Shown here piece after piece: positions 20,898 to 31,160 of a stretch of 64,000 bases of DNA. Within the stretch, counting starts at the first letter, position 1; each line of letters starts with the position of its first letter. The position numbers were made by a program, and so were the translations under genes. The notes beneath the pieces are model-generated. The model worked only from the letters and a program-made list of their open reading frames with translations. It did not search any database and was not told where the DNA came from. Origin of the DNA: Nigrospora sphaerica (Eukaryota; Ascomycota; Sordariomycetes; Amphisphaeriales; Apiosporaceae); NCBI GenBank assembly GCA_018287875.1, contig JAGVVL010000022.1:4464001-4528000 (forward strand). Direction: 5' to 3'.

Positions 20898-21321
20898 TAG
20901 TCATAACTCGTTGGTGTGGTGTCAGGGGGCGCAAAGCCTGTAGGGAGGAGAGGTACACAAATACGATTCCCGATGTGCATAAGTACGTACTCACTTATGC
21001 GGTGTGAAGTTAGGGACCAAAACCAGACCCGCCCGGTATAAATTTTTTGACACCGGGTTCAAGAGTCTTCCGCATGTACAAGCATGTAGGCAAGGAGACG
21101 GCTATCGGAGATCGCATTGGTATCAAGCGTATGGCGGATTCAAGAGGCTGCGGATATCACGCACTGTATTGCCCCATGGCGGTCAACGCGCCGGCTCTTT
21201 CTGCAATCTATGTACTGCCTCACAGCTGACCTGCTAGTCTCACGCTGGGCAGGGCGTACCCAACCCGCCTCCCGTGGCCCCCAAGGATAACGCCGAGCCG
21301 CCATCGCCGCTCCCCGCTTTT
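20898..21321. other. Intergenic, between the Fot element and the 2EXR gene
   Basis: The base composition changes here from AT-rich transposon to GC-rich host sequence. No gene is recognised. It is the 3' flank of the minus-strand 2EXR gene. Confidence 0.5.
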
Positions 21322-22362
21322 TCAGTCGACGGGGACGCCGTCGGCGCCGACGAATTCGAGGCGGGCGACGCGCATGGGGCGACGGCGGGCGCCGACGGGG
21401 ATCCACGCGGGGCCGGTGGCGAGGTGTTGGCGGTGGCTCGTGGCGAAGGCGGCGTAACGGGGGTCGTCGGGTGCGCAGGGGCGGAGGACGGGGGCGAGGG
21501 CGAGGGCGGGCGCGTTGGGCGGCCAGCGCGCGTCGTGCAGCAGCAGCGTGAACTGGTCGAGGCCGGCGAGGAGCGGCAGGCCAGCGCGGGCCCAGATGCG
21601 CAGCTCGGGGCCGACCGAGTCGCGCGCGAAGCCGCCTGTCGTCAGCGCGAGCCGCCGCAGCCCCCGGCTGTCCTGCCTCGCCACCCCGGCCCCCAGCGCC
21701 GCGAGCCGGCCGTGCTCGAGTGCGCCCAGGACGACGAGCGTGTCGCGTTCCGGGTCGAGGTAGAGCCGCCGCTCCGCCGCCGCCGGCTTGCCGTCCAAGT
21801 CGCACGACCCCGCCGGCGGCACGACGGCCAGCGCGACCGTGTAGTAGCGGCGCAGGCCCTCCAGGCGGGCCTCGGCGCAGGCCGCCAGCGGGGCCGGGTT
21901 GCCGCTCGAGCTGTGCCACGGCGCCGGGGCCGAGCGGGCGTAGTGCGAGCTGTAGCGGCCCGAGTGGAGCTCGACGGTGCGCGGCGGCAGCGCGGCGCGC
22001 CAGATCTGCAGGCGGATCTCGGCGGGCAATTGGCCGAAGAGCGGGAACTTGCTGGCTGCCGAGGCCGAAGGACCGGGTGAATTCGAGGGCGGGCTAGGAG
22101 GCGTCGGCGCCGTGGTGCTGCTCCTGGCTTCAGCGGCTGTAGCACCAAGCGCCTGGGGCTTCGGCGGTCCCTTTCCTTGTCCCTGTGGTGGTGGGGCGCA
22201 GTAGCCATCGTCTGCAGCTCCTCCGACCGAAGCGGGCCGAGGGTGAAGTGACGCCGTCATCTCGAGCACCGGCGACGATGTCGACGTGCCAGGAACACCC
22301 AAGGACCAGTCAGTGTGCACCGTATCGAGGAAGCGAGCGAGCGAGTGAGCGAGAGCCGCCAT
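21322..22362 (-). CDS. 2EXR domain protein
   Basis: This single-exon frame of 346 aa starts at ATG 22362. Residues 50-105 are Pro/Ala/Ser-rich and likely disordered. Residues 106-125 are FPLFGQLPAEIRLQIWRAAL, the two-helix 2EXR motif (F-box-like, named for its ExR..W pattern) found in very many uncharacterised fungal proteins. After it come the usual Arg-rich HSS and LYLDPERDTLVVLG strands, in which a conserved aromatic/Asp segment marks the domain. Function is unknown; a protein-interaction role is generally assumed for the family. It has no stops and is GC-rich, unlike the transposons, so it appears intact. The long plus-strand frame over the same region is an antisense shadow. Confidence 0.8.
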   Translation of the reverse strand: MAALAHSLARFLDTVHTDWSLGVPGTSTSSPVLEMTASLHPRPASVGGAADDGYCAPPPQGQGKGPPKPQALGATAAEARSSTTAPTPPSPPSNSPGPSASAASKFPLFGQLPAEIRLQIWRAALPPRTVELHSGRYSSHYARSAPAPWHSSSGNPAPLAACAEARLEGLRRYYTVALAVVPPAGSCDLDGKPAAAERRLYLDPERDTLVVLGALEHGRLAALGAGVARQDSRGLRRLALTTGGFARDSVGPELRIWARAGLPLLAGLDQFTLLLHDARWPPNAPALALAPVLRPCAPDDPRYAAFATSHRQHLATGPAWIPVGARRRPMRVARLEFVGADGVPVD

Positions 22363-23778
22363 TTCGAACGTGGTGGTTGTAAAACGAAGTACTGGATGTA
22401 AGCATTTAATTCCGCTGCGGGCCCGGCAAAGCGTGTGACGTCAGGCAGCGTTGCAGCTCCGCTCCGGCAACAATAGCAGCGAAGGAAGGAGTATCAGTGC
22501 AGGCAGGCACTCGGTGATATTTGTTTAAAACCTCGCAGCCCGTGATGCGACGCCCTTTCCCCTCCCCTCTCTCTGTCGCTTTTTGCTGAACACACGCGCC
22601 CAATCGGGCTCTCGGCGGTTGGTCTGCTGGGCTGGATCTAACCACCCCAGGGCGCGCCCTGTATTTCCCCGAAGGGCGGCCACTAGGGGGACCCTCGATA
22701 GCGCCATCAACCCCGGCCAGGATCACCAGTAGTCATGTAAGTACCTGCCAGCAGAGGCTAAGCCCAAAAATGCCAATTTGTCCCATGACAACAGGGGTCC
22801 GTGTCGGTGAGAAGCTCCATTCAACTACTCGCCCCATCTGTATGCTTCAACTGAAATGACTGATCGCATACAGTGCTCGCAGCAACGTAGCTGCGCATTC
22901 CTTTGGCCGCAAGTAACCGCACCACCGAGCCGACCGACGGGAGAGCGGCAGAGCCCACATGGCAGTGTCGCTGTTTCAACCGCACAGCGCCCTCTGAGCC
23001 ATCTGTGACGCCCAGAGCCGCGCCATCCCCGCCCCGGCTGCCCGTCTCCGACGACGTCGACTCCATCGCTTTTGCCCCGTCTCTGACCACTGCGCTCCGA
23101 CAACGTAAGGGTGTTTGGGAGCATTCCTCTTTCACTAGCAAACCAATGGCCGTCATAGTGTACGTTACCGCATTCACGAGCGCGGGAAAGACCGTGCCTG
23201 GGCTTGGCCAAATTGCACTCACGCTCGGCGCCACACCTCACCTGGCTGTCCCACGCCGCGCCCCACCTTGCCCTTCAGCTTGATTCCCGGGAGAACGAGA
23301 TAGTCTTGACAGACTCCAAGGACCGCGAATGTCTGGAAAGCTAGGCAGTTACCATGGTTTTGGATTCCGGCGTTGGGCTGCCATCAATAATGTCGGCAAC
23401 ATGCTGACCGAGTATCCCGCGTCCATGTCTATGTTGTGCCTGGCGGAAGCTTTGGCGTCGGAGCTGCACGAGTGAAGTGCGCGGCCGCCAGGTGGTACTG
23501 CTCCGCCCTATCCAATTCCGAGGCGGCGATGCTATGGGGCTTGACAGACGGTGCAGTTGGTATAGGCAGTGTTGCCCATGGGGTGATGGAACGGAGTAGT
23601 GCGGCAACAATTGAACAACATCGGAGGACTAGAGACGCAACGCCGAATGGCGTGGCCCTGTTCCGAATTGATACCAAACTGATAAGCCATGCTGAATTTA
23701 GACTGTAAGAGACAATGCCTTGCCTTGGTAGGCACTCCTGCAACGTCGCTCTTGCGCACAGCTATGCTGCGTCCCGTG
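22363..23778. other. Intergenic region, no gene recognised
   Basis: This 1.4-kb stretch holds the promoter of the 2EXR gene and the 3' side of the next minus-strand gene. A plus-strand frame at 23,436-23,708 reads somewhat like protein (CSALSNSEAAMLWGLTDGAV), but it has no ATG context or family I recognise and may be a relic. Confidence 0.45.
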
Positions 23779-24921
23779 CTAATTGGGAAGCAGCGGGGAT
23801 TCTTCGTCGGGCGCCGATCGGGCGGATGCGTCCTGAGTATCCTGCGCATCGTCCGGGTATTTCTCAATCGCCTTTTCCCTCAAGATCCACCCTCCGCAGA
23901 GGCCAGCACCGGGGCCTAGTACGACGGAGAGGATCAGGGAGCCAAGAGTGAGGACCACGCCGGCCTCCACCAACAACCAATAGACAACTGTGGCGGCCAC
24001 GATGGCCATGTCGATTTCGATGAAGTGACCGACGGCGCGCGTCATCTCCCTTCGGTCCTCACGGGCGAAGAAGTTGGCGATGAGGGCTCCATGGGCCAGT
24101 ACTGAGCACACGACAGGCACCGCATACACCGTCAACAGGGCGGGCCAATACGACTCGAGTTGAAAGGGCCCGGGGTCGCGAACGGCATTGACACCGACTA
24201 TCTGAATCACATGGCGGACGATGGCAACCCAGAGAGGAAAGAAGAGCCACACGGCAATGGCTATGGGGTGGCGGGACACCAGCATGGCGACACTCGGCAC
24301 CACGAAGCCGACCCAGACGGCGATGGGGATAGCGAGCACCTCGACCTGGCTGGACAGGGCGCGCACCTCGCGGTCGATGTCCGGGTTGGCGCCACGGACC
24401 TGCTCGGCCGTGGCCGACTCGCGGCGGAGCTGGATCTGCTTGGCGCGGCGCAGGAACGAGGGCAGCAGGACGAGGTCCCAGACGAGGGGGCCGACGATGG
24501 GGAGCAGGTTGAAGAAGAGCCAGGGCACGGTGGGGCGGGTGAGGAGAACAGCGCGGCGGTTGCTGAGGCGCTCCGACTCGACGAGGCTCACTGTCAGCAG
24601 CGCGCCGAGGAAGGCGAGCGCGGCGGCGAGGCGGGCCCAGGCGCGCGCCGAGGCAAGGGCGAGCTCGAAAAAGGAAACGAGGAAGCAAGCGGGCGCGCCT
24701 AGCACGGGCACCTGCGCCACATAGGGCAGGCGCGCGTGCGCCCGGCACTGCGAGTAGAGCGCTGCCATGTTGAGCGTGTCGTCGGGCAGGACGAGCAGAA
24801 GGACGGTAGCGACGGCGAGCAACACCGGCACGACGAGGAGGAAGGGCAGCCGGAGCCTGTGGACCAGCGGCCGGTGGCCCGGCGCGGGGAGCAGGTTCCG
24901 CAGCATCGCGGGCGCGGCCAT
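23779..24921 (-). CDS. Multipass membrane protein of unknown function
   Basis: This single frame of 380 aa starts at ATG 24921. About eight hydrophobic segments are visible, for example LPFLLVVPVLLAVATVLLLV (near 25), VPWLFFNLLPIVGPLVWDLV, IPIAVWVGFVVPSVAMLV, VWLFFPLWVAIVRHVIQIVG and LTLGSLILSVVLGPGAGLCG. A charged cytosolic loop (RRAKQIQLRRESATAEQVRG) lies in the middle, and the C-terminus ends in DEESPLLPN, an acidic dileucine type signal that often directs vacuolar sorting in fungi. I do not recognise the family. Intact frame, GC-rich, no sign of RIP. Confidence 0.7.
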   Translation of the reverse strand: MAAPAMLRNLLPAPGHRPLVHRLRLPFLLVVPVLLAVATVLLLVLPDDTLNMAALYSQCRAHARLPYVAQVPVLGAPACFLVSFFELALASARAWARLAAALAFLGALLTVSLVESERLSNRRAVLLTRPTVPWLFFNLLPIVGPLVWDLVLLPSFLRRAKQIQLRRESATAEQVRGANPDIDREVRALSSQVEVLAIPIAVWVGFVVPSVAMLVSRHPIAIAVWLFFPLWVAIVRHVIQIVGVNAVRDPGPFQLESYWPALLTVYAVPVVCSVLAHGALIANFFAREDRREMTRAVGHFIEIDMAIVAATVVYWLLVEAGVVLTLGSLILSVVLGPGAGLCGGWILREKAIEKYPDDAQDTQDASARSAPDEESPLLPN

Positions 24922-25660
24922 GACGGAGTCTGGGTTTAGGGCCGTAGATCAGTCGGTTTCCGGGTTCGAGGTTGCGAGGCGCCACAGGGTAGGGCACATG
25001 ATGAAGAAAAGGATTAGGAGAAGAGGCAGGCGGAAGGAGACGATGATGTCGTTAGCAGCTCTCCCTGAAAGCCAGAGCTTGCCGGATTGGGCAAGCGTCG
25101 TCATGGGAGCTAAAGGTCCGGGGAAGAGGAGGGAATGGACCCACTCTGAGAAGGAGTGCCGCATCGACGGTGGCAATGAAGGAAATGCACATACTAAACA
25201 CATCAATAGATGCAATGCACTTGTTAAACACTTATCCAAAGCCATTTAATCCCCAGCGTCGATGCATCACAAGCCCGACAATGCGATGCGGGGTGGAAGG
25301 CCGTCGTGTCCCAGCCATTTTGCACATCGCGTCCACCAAACTCGCAAGCGGCTGCAAGGGGTATCTATTCGGAGAAAAGCGGGGTGTGCAAGCTCAGAAA
25401 CCCAACCCAAGTACGCCTCTAAGAGGTAGGCACTGCCAAACGCACAGTGATGCGGCTGCTGGAGGTAGCAGGCAAAGAGTCCATCCGTTGCGTTTAGATG
25501 GAAATATTGCACTCGCCGAGGCTGGCAGGCCGGAACACGAGCCAGTCCAACCCCACCGTCATCTATCCCAGTCATGATCCAGGGCTCTCTGTGCCCCCCC
25601 GAATCTCTATACAAGTATACAGTAATTTGTACAGGGTGGTAGTTACATGCCGCCTGGCGC
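24922..25660. other. Intergenic region, no gene recognised
   Basis: This 0.74-kb spacer between two minus-strand genes should hold the promoter of the membrane protein and the 3' UTR of mL57. No repeats or RNA genes were noticed. Confidence 0.5.
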
Positions 25661-26607
25661 CTAGACGTTGAGCCTGATTCTCCGGAGGATTCGCTCTCGC
25701 ACAATACGACTGGCAACCTTGCCACCATGCTGCAGTGAGATGGCACCGATGACGGCGTAGATGGTCCCCGCCATCACCGTCTGCACACCCGACTGCTTGG
25801 GGTCCTCGGGCTGGACCAATTCGTCAGCAGGGTTGGACCGGGAGGGGGGGCAAGGCCATCTTAACTTACAAATCTCGGCTTCCACCGCACCACCTCGGCG
25901 ATGCCTGTTTCTATGGCCAACTTATGCAGTTTCCTCACCGACAATACATTGTTTGGTTGTACCACGCTCAGTTTGTCGGCCTTCTTGAGCGACTCGGGCT
26001 CAAAGGGCTCACGTCTGTCCTTGAAGATATCCTCGGGAATGCTCCTGGCCATCCGGGACGCCGAGGCCGTCTGCTCGACAGCCTCGCCCACGAGACTCTC
26101 GGGGGCCGACTCGGCCACCGTAAACTGCGAGGCTAGTATGGCCTGCACGCACTCGACCGTGCAGATCTGGCGGCCCAAGAAGGCGAGTCGGTCGTTCATG
26201 CCCCGGCGGCCCTGGTCGAACGACTTGTGCGTCACGGCCAGCCACTTGAGCTCCTCGGGCAGCAAACGGTCGCCCGAATTGCCGAGGAGGTTGGCGAGGG
26301 CGATGTTGAGCTTCTCGGGCGAGTCGTTCACGCGCCAGACGGACCGCGAGGGGTCTTTGGTGATGTGCGGGCTGAAGGGCGCTTTCATGCGCTTCGGGGT
26401 CTGAGCCCAGCGGGGCATTTCGGACGCCTCGGCGGCGGCCGGGGAGGCAGCAAGGGCGGCATCGTCCCGAGGTGACGGAGTGGAGGAGAAGGAACGCGGT
26501 GTGCACGAGGAAAGGAAAGGTCGTGCGACGGCGGCGGGCTGGGCTTTGGCCGTCTGCAAGGTGTGGCGGGCCAGCTGCGCCGCTGACCGAGAGGCGTTGA
26601 GAGCCAT
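25661..26607 (-). CDS. mrpl15: Mitochondrial large-subunit ribosomal protein mL57 (MRPL15 family), RNase III-like
   Basis: There are two exons on the minus strand: 26607-25870 and 25810-25661, with a 59-nt intron (GTAAGT/CAG, CTGAC branch point), giving 295 aa. The N-terminus (MALNASRSAAQLARHTLQTA) is a typical mitochondrial targeting peptide. The core has ELKWLAVTHKSFDQGRRGMN and DRLAFLGRQI, the degenerate RNase III fold of fungal mitoribosomal protein mL57, which has lost catalytic acidic residues. The second exon ends in GTIYAVIGAISLQHGGKVAS, matching the last helices of the RNase III fold. An upstream in-frame extension to 26913 exists, but the ATG at 26607 gives the sensible targeting peptide. 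Divergent from RTT109. Confidence 0.85.
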
Positions 26608-27191
26608 TGAAGGTCTCGAAGATCGGGCAATGGACGAGCCGAGCTGTCTGGGTTCGAATTCAGTGCTGCTGCGGCGTGTGCTGCTTGTGGGCGTCGTGTC
26701 GTCCTCGGCGTCGGCGTCGGCGTCGTCCACTTGACGACCAAATTCCACTTCGCGATTGGACGACTGGGAAATTTTCGAGCTCCAGGGCAGCTGGGAATGC
26801 GCTGTCACGTGGTCGCGGGGACCAGGCGGGCCACCGGAGATAAAGCGGGCGGAGGCTCCAGGGCTTATCTCCGGACCCAATGGCAGTGAAAAATGCTGGA
26901 CACTAGGGGCCATCCACCATCTCCATCCATACTGGGTCCCGCTGGAAGGCCCGCCAATTTACACACCCTGACGGAAGTACCTCCAGGCCTACACGTCGAA
27001 ACGCGTCTTCCAGCCACCCCGTCCAGATTCAAGCTGACCCAGCCTGTCCAGGCTCAGGCTGAAACCTGCAGTTGCGAGCCGTTTGCCGCAATCGATTCTC
27101 CCCAAAATGTCGCTTTTTTCCTGACGTTCATGATTGTTTCGCAATCACCACTCACTTCTCTGTCCGTCTCCTGTGGAAGAACCGCTCCGCC
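26608..27191. promoter_or_regulatory. Shared divergent promoter region of mL57 and RTT109
   Basis: These 584 bp lie between the two start codons, which face away from each other. No clear TATA box was found. An open frame covers part of it on the minus strand but lacks family features. Confidence 0.4.
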
Positions 27192-28886
27192 ATGGCCGCC
27201 TTGAGGCACTCGCTCGATGGCGCAAAGGGCCCTGTCGCTGGCCGGGCCCTCGCTGGCGAGCTCGCCAAAGCCCTCCCCAAAGACGTCAAGTTCCAAGCTC
27301 ACCACCTCTCGACACCCCCCGAGGTCACCGACGCCCTCTGCCATCCTCCTGCCTATCCCGCCACTGCTACCGACGGTGATGGGCCCGAAAGACGACCCCG
27401 AAAGCCCCTCAAGACGTACTGCGAGAAGCACTTTTTGGCCCTCTCGGTCGAGGACCCTGCATCCAAGCGTCAGGTCGCCGTCCTCGCCCTGGAGATCTAC
27501 GTCTACACGACATCGTTTTCCACGGTCATCTTCGTCGCCAAAGCCGACTCCACCGGCTATCTCAGCCTGCTCGATTTGCCTAAGGGCACTCCGTCCCCCA
27601 TCCGACAAGTCACCGTCGCCTTTGTCTCCTTTCTCCTCAAGCACCGGCAGCGCAAGGGTAAACAATGCGTCGTCAACCTGTTTGCACGCGCCCAGAGCCA
27701 ATATCTTTTCCCCGGCAGCGCCGACAACTCTGGCAAGCATATCCTCGATGACCGCGGCCTGGTCAAATGGTGGTGCCGTGTGCTGAACCCCCTGCTGGAG
27801 GACCCGGAGACAGCCAACCAAGGGTGGGAGCGCGTCCATGGATATTTGGTGGTGCCGGGACAGGACGAGTACGAGACGCGCGCCTTCCTCCCCCGAACCC
27901 CCCATGTGGCACAGAATTGGACCCTGGGTGACCCTCTGGAGCATCTATCACCCTACACGGCCGATCCCCAGAGTTACGGGGCTAACGTCCCCCCGCGGTG
28001 TCTCATCCCCATGTACCCCGACGATCCCAAGGCGCGCTTCGTCGACGAGCTTGAAGAGACCATCTCCCGCAGACAGAAGATGCATCGCGGCTGGTCATCC
28101 CCCAAAACACTGGCTGAGTTCTGGGACATGATGTCCTACCGACAAGAATGCTCAAGCGGACGGCTCACCGGCTTTATGTGGCTAGTGTTCGATCCACCGG
28201 TATCCACGTCCATGGCGTCCGTCCCTATGGGCTCCACTAGCGCTGCCCCTGGGGGTCCTAGCCAAGATGCAGCGAAGTCATCCCCTTCTTCCCGAACGAG
28301 CCTGGTATCTCAGTCGGGTCCGACCGAGGAGGGACGGCCGAGAAGGAGGAGGAGGGTGTTATCGGGCCCCATCATTCCCCGTCCGCCCCGTATCAAGAAG
28401 CATCGACGCCAAAACTTCCCGAAGCTCAACGAGACTCCGCACTACTACTGGCCCGAAGTTGGCAGAGGTGTCGTTGTCCTCGATGACTCGGACTACTCGC
28501 GTGCAGTCGAGGTGCTGCTGCATACCGAGTTTGCCTCGTTAGAACAAGCGGCGCAGAGCACAGAGAAGTGGCTCAAGCAGGTCAACCTGGGAGAGACGTG
28601 GAGTGTAGCTGTTGTCGGCCGTCGCCAAAACCCGGAACCCGTCGGCACGTCGGCGACGGGAGTCGTCAACGACCTGTCCGGCATGGTTAAGCGCAAACGT
28701 TCGATCGAGAGAGCAGCCGTCTCTGCCACAGCACTTCCTATCAACACGTTGGGGGCTGGCCTGGTGAGGAAAAAGCCCAAGGCTTCGGATCCATTCACCG
28801 CAGACACAGCTGCCGTGGCCCCCAGCTCCGAGGTTCCGGTGAATGTGCTCGGTGCAAACCTCGTCAGGAAGAAGCCTAAGGATTAG
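27192..28886 (+). CDS. rtt109: Histone acetyltransferase Rtt109 (H3K56)
   Basis: This single-exon frame of 564 aa starts at ATG 27192 (context GCCATGG). It matches the Rtt109/CBP-p300-like fold: KTYCEKHFLALSVED, EIYVYTTSFSTVIFVAKADS (substrate/CoA-binding strands), QYLFPGSADNSGKHILDDRG and LVKWWCRVLNPLLE (Asp186-Asp187 and Trp193-Trp194 region), then EFWDMMSYRQECSSGRLTGF. The enzyme acetylates histone H3 Lys56 on new histones with Vps75/Asf1 and supports replication-coupled chromatin assembly and genome stability. The C-terminal third is Ser/Pro-rich and basic, with a repeated NTLGAGLVRKKPK / NVLGANLVRKKPK module at the end. Intact and GC-rich. Confidence 0.9.
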   Translation: MAALRHSLDGAKGPVAGRALAGELAKALPKDVKFQAHHLSTPPEVTDALCHPPAYPATATDGDGPERRPRKPLKTYCEKHFLALSVEDPASKRQVAVLALEIYVYTTSFSTVIFVAKADSTGYLSLLDLPKGTPSPIRQVTVAFVSFLLKHRQRKGKQCVVNLFARAQSQYLFPGSADNSGKHILDDRGLVKWWCRVLNPLLEDPETANQGWERVHGYLVVPGQDEYETRAFLPRTPHVAQNWTLGDPLEHLSPYTADPQSYGANVPPRCLIPMYPDDPKARFVDELEETISRRQKMHRGWSSPKTLAEFWDMMSYRQECSSGRLTGFMWLVFDPPVSTSMASVPMGSTSAAPGGPSQDAAKSSPSSRTSLVSQSGPTEEGRPRRRRRVLSGPIIPRPPRIKKHRRQNFPKLNETPHYYWPEVGRGVVVLDDSDYSRAVEVLLHTEFASLEQAAQSTEKWLKQVNLGETWSVAVVGRRQNPEPVGTSATGVVNDLSGMVKRKRSIERAAVSATALPINTLGAGLVRKKPKASDPFTADTAAVAPSSEVPVNVLGANLVRKKPKD

Positions 28887-31160
28887 ATGTGAGTGTTGGC
28901 TGGGGCCATGTGTTCATTTTGAGGGCAAATTTTCGTTTTGCATGGCTGGTTTTCGGCCTGGAGTCAATGGCAGCAGGGAGGCTGCCGCGATACCCCTGGA
29001 TGAGGGCTACGGTGTCGGCCCGTGTACAGTAGTAGTACCATAGGCATCATATCAACACGTATCGCCGCAAATTTGCCGTCTTATGGCGCTCGTGACGGTT
29101 GTGAATATGTTTCAATATTTACTGCGCCCGATTCAGCTCGCAATGGTCATGGATCACCTGGACTGCCAGCCACGCCACTTGACATAGTCAGATTCACACT
29201 GATCCTAGCCATTGCTTGCTCATCGTGGCCATCGGTGCCTCCTTGCCTCCATTTTCAAATGGACCTCGTAATCGGTTGAGGCTGGTTACTAGACATTGAC
29301 TCTTCCCTGGCCGTGATATCTATATCGTCATTACAGAGTCAGCGAGTGACAGGCCCGTTGCAAATCACACAACAAGTCGCCCAACCGGTGGTTTCCCCGG
29401 TTGCATTGCGTGCCCCCAGCTCGGTCGGCAGCACGTCCTACTGACCATCAGTGGCCATGCCAGTTCGCAACATGGATCCGAAGCTCCTGCTGCCAGATCA
29501 AGAAGTTTAAGAGTAAAGACGCAGATGAAAATCAACAGATATAGTGCATGTTGCCTCACCCAAGGCACGCGTCGCGGGACCGGCCGATCAGCAAGTGCAA
29601 ATAAGACATGCAACGTGTCGTGTCCTGAGTGCCTCTATAATAGCCACTATGATCATACATGCGTGGCCTTCCCTGAGTGTTTTCTGGTGAAGTGCGTCGG
29701 ATTCGGACACCAAACGCGACCAGACTTGGTTAGGAAGAATACTCCCCAGCAGCGCTCTCTCGTATCACCTGCTTTACTCGAACCTCTTCCGCCGCGTCGT
29801 CGCGAATGTTCGTACCTTTTCCGTCTCTCGTTCCGCTAAGGTCATCCCCCAGGCTGAGCATCAAAACACGTATTTCCTCTGCTGCCGCGGCGCCGTTGGC
29901 AGCAACGACGGTCGGGAGGGGGGGGAGGGTCGGCGGCAGCGAGTTGATGACTGCGCCCCCGTCGGGGTACCGCCCCAGACCAGCGATCCAGACTCGCACT
30001 CTCATCAGGCCACCGAAGCCGCGGCACCGACTCTCTGGGATCCGAAGCCGACGATAGCGCAAGCGGACAGCAGAGCGGAGGGTGAGCGGTTGCGCTTCCA
30101 TGGTTCTTATCTGGCCGCCCCTGTCGCCTTGGCACGCGGTGACGTTGCAGCTGGCGACGGGTCGTACATTGTGGAGGCTAAGCCGTTGGGGACTCACGCC
30201 GCAGCGCCCGTATCGGCACGTAGGCATGGAAGCCGCTCGCTGCCAGGCGTTCATTCGTGCTGGCCCATGAATTCGCATATATCGTAGAACGTGGCGCATT
30301 CCGCATTCATGGTCATCTATCAATAAGAACCTCTATCCGCCTCTCTTCGTCCTCGATGCTTCAGGGGGGGCAGGCGTCTCCTACTCCGCGCTACCCACAC
30401 CCCACGGGATCGGCCGGCCAAGCTTGGCAGCGATCATCGAAAACCCCTCCTCTGCCTTATCGTCCCGTCCTCTTGCCATGTGGCAGACTTCCCACCACCC
30501 ACGCCCACCGGGCTTCGGGCAACCCCAAAGGGGAATTCCGATCTTGGCCTCTGAGGCCCCTGGGGGATGGGCGTCGCCTTCCTACTCGCCTTTGTTGTAC
30601 GCAGGTAGACCCCGCGATGGAGCCCGACGTAAACTGGCGGATCGACGAGGAGAAGCCAGGATGCATTGCCAGAGAGTGAATGGCCTGATCCCGTTCCCCT
30701 CTTTCTTCCCCATCCACCCCTATCCCATCATTGCAGAGAGCTGAGCCTATTCGTCTTGGGTGGTCTGGTCTTCAGTATCGTCCTTGTCCCCCACCTGCTC
30801 CGTCGTCGTTGCATTGATTTGCCCTCGGGTTCTGGACATTGCGTAGCCGTTTGGCCGTGTGTGCTCGGCTCTAGCGTAGCGCGGGCGGAACGCCCAAACG
30901 GCGCAACCGGGACGCATCACCAGAGACATCGCAATCACAAGCTTGGTCCTGGGTTCCATCGACAGCGGGGCATGAGCGGCAGCACTGCAGCTTCTGCCTC
31001 TTCCATCTTGCCAAGGTTGAGACAAGCGCGAGGGCGACGTCGTCGATTGATTGCCTTTTGAGCGCTCCTTCCTTCTTCGCGGACCATCTACGGCCATCTC
31101 ACCGCCTCGTGCTACTAAGGCCGACTTTTTCACCCTCGCATCTTCTCGGCATCGCCCACC
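28887..31160. other. Long intergenic region, no gene recognised
   Basis: This is 2.3 kb between two plus-strand genes. Both strands contain short frames without recognisable motifs and without the splice/branch patterns seen in neighbouring genes. The last about 100 bp before 31161 are pyrimidine-rich and look like a promoter/5' UTR. No repeat or tRNA was recognised. Confidence 0.5.

Noticed and set aside
21274..22080. 268-aa plus-strand frame
   Set aside because: It is the antisense of the 2EXR gene; very GC-rich third positions leave antisense frames open.
23436..23708. Plus-strand frame with CSALSNSEAAMLWGLTDGAV
   Set aside because: No start context, no neighbouring exons and no family recognised; kept only as a possible relic in the intergenic note.
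24059..24997. 312-aa minus-strand frame overlapping the membrane protein gene
   Set aside because: It is a different phase of the same strand with Arg/Pro/Ala-rich low complexity and no TM pattern; the 380-aa frame has clear hydrophobic segments.
27134..27786. Two plus-strand frames overlapping the start of RTT109
   Set aside because: They are other phases of the RTT109 coding sequence with Ser/Pro/Arg-rich composition.
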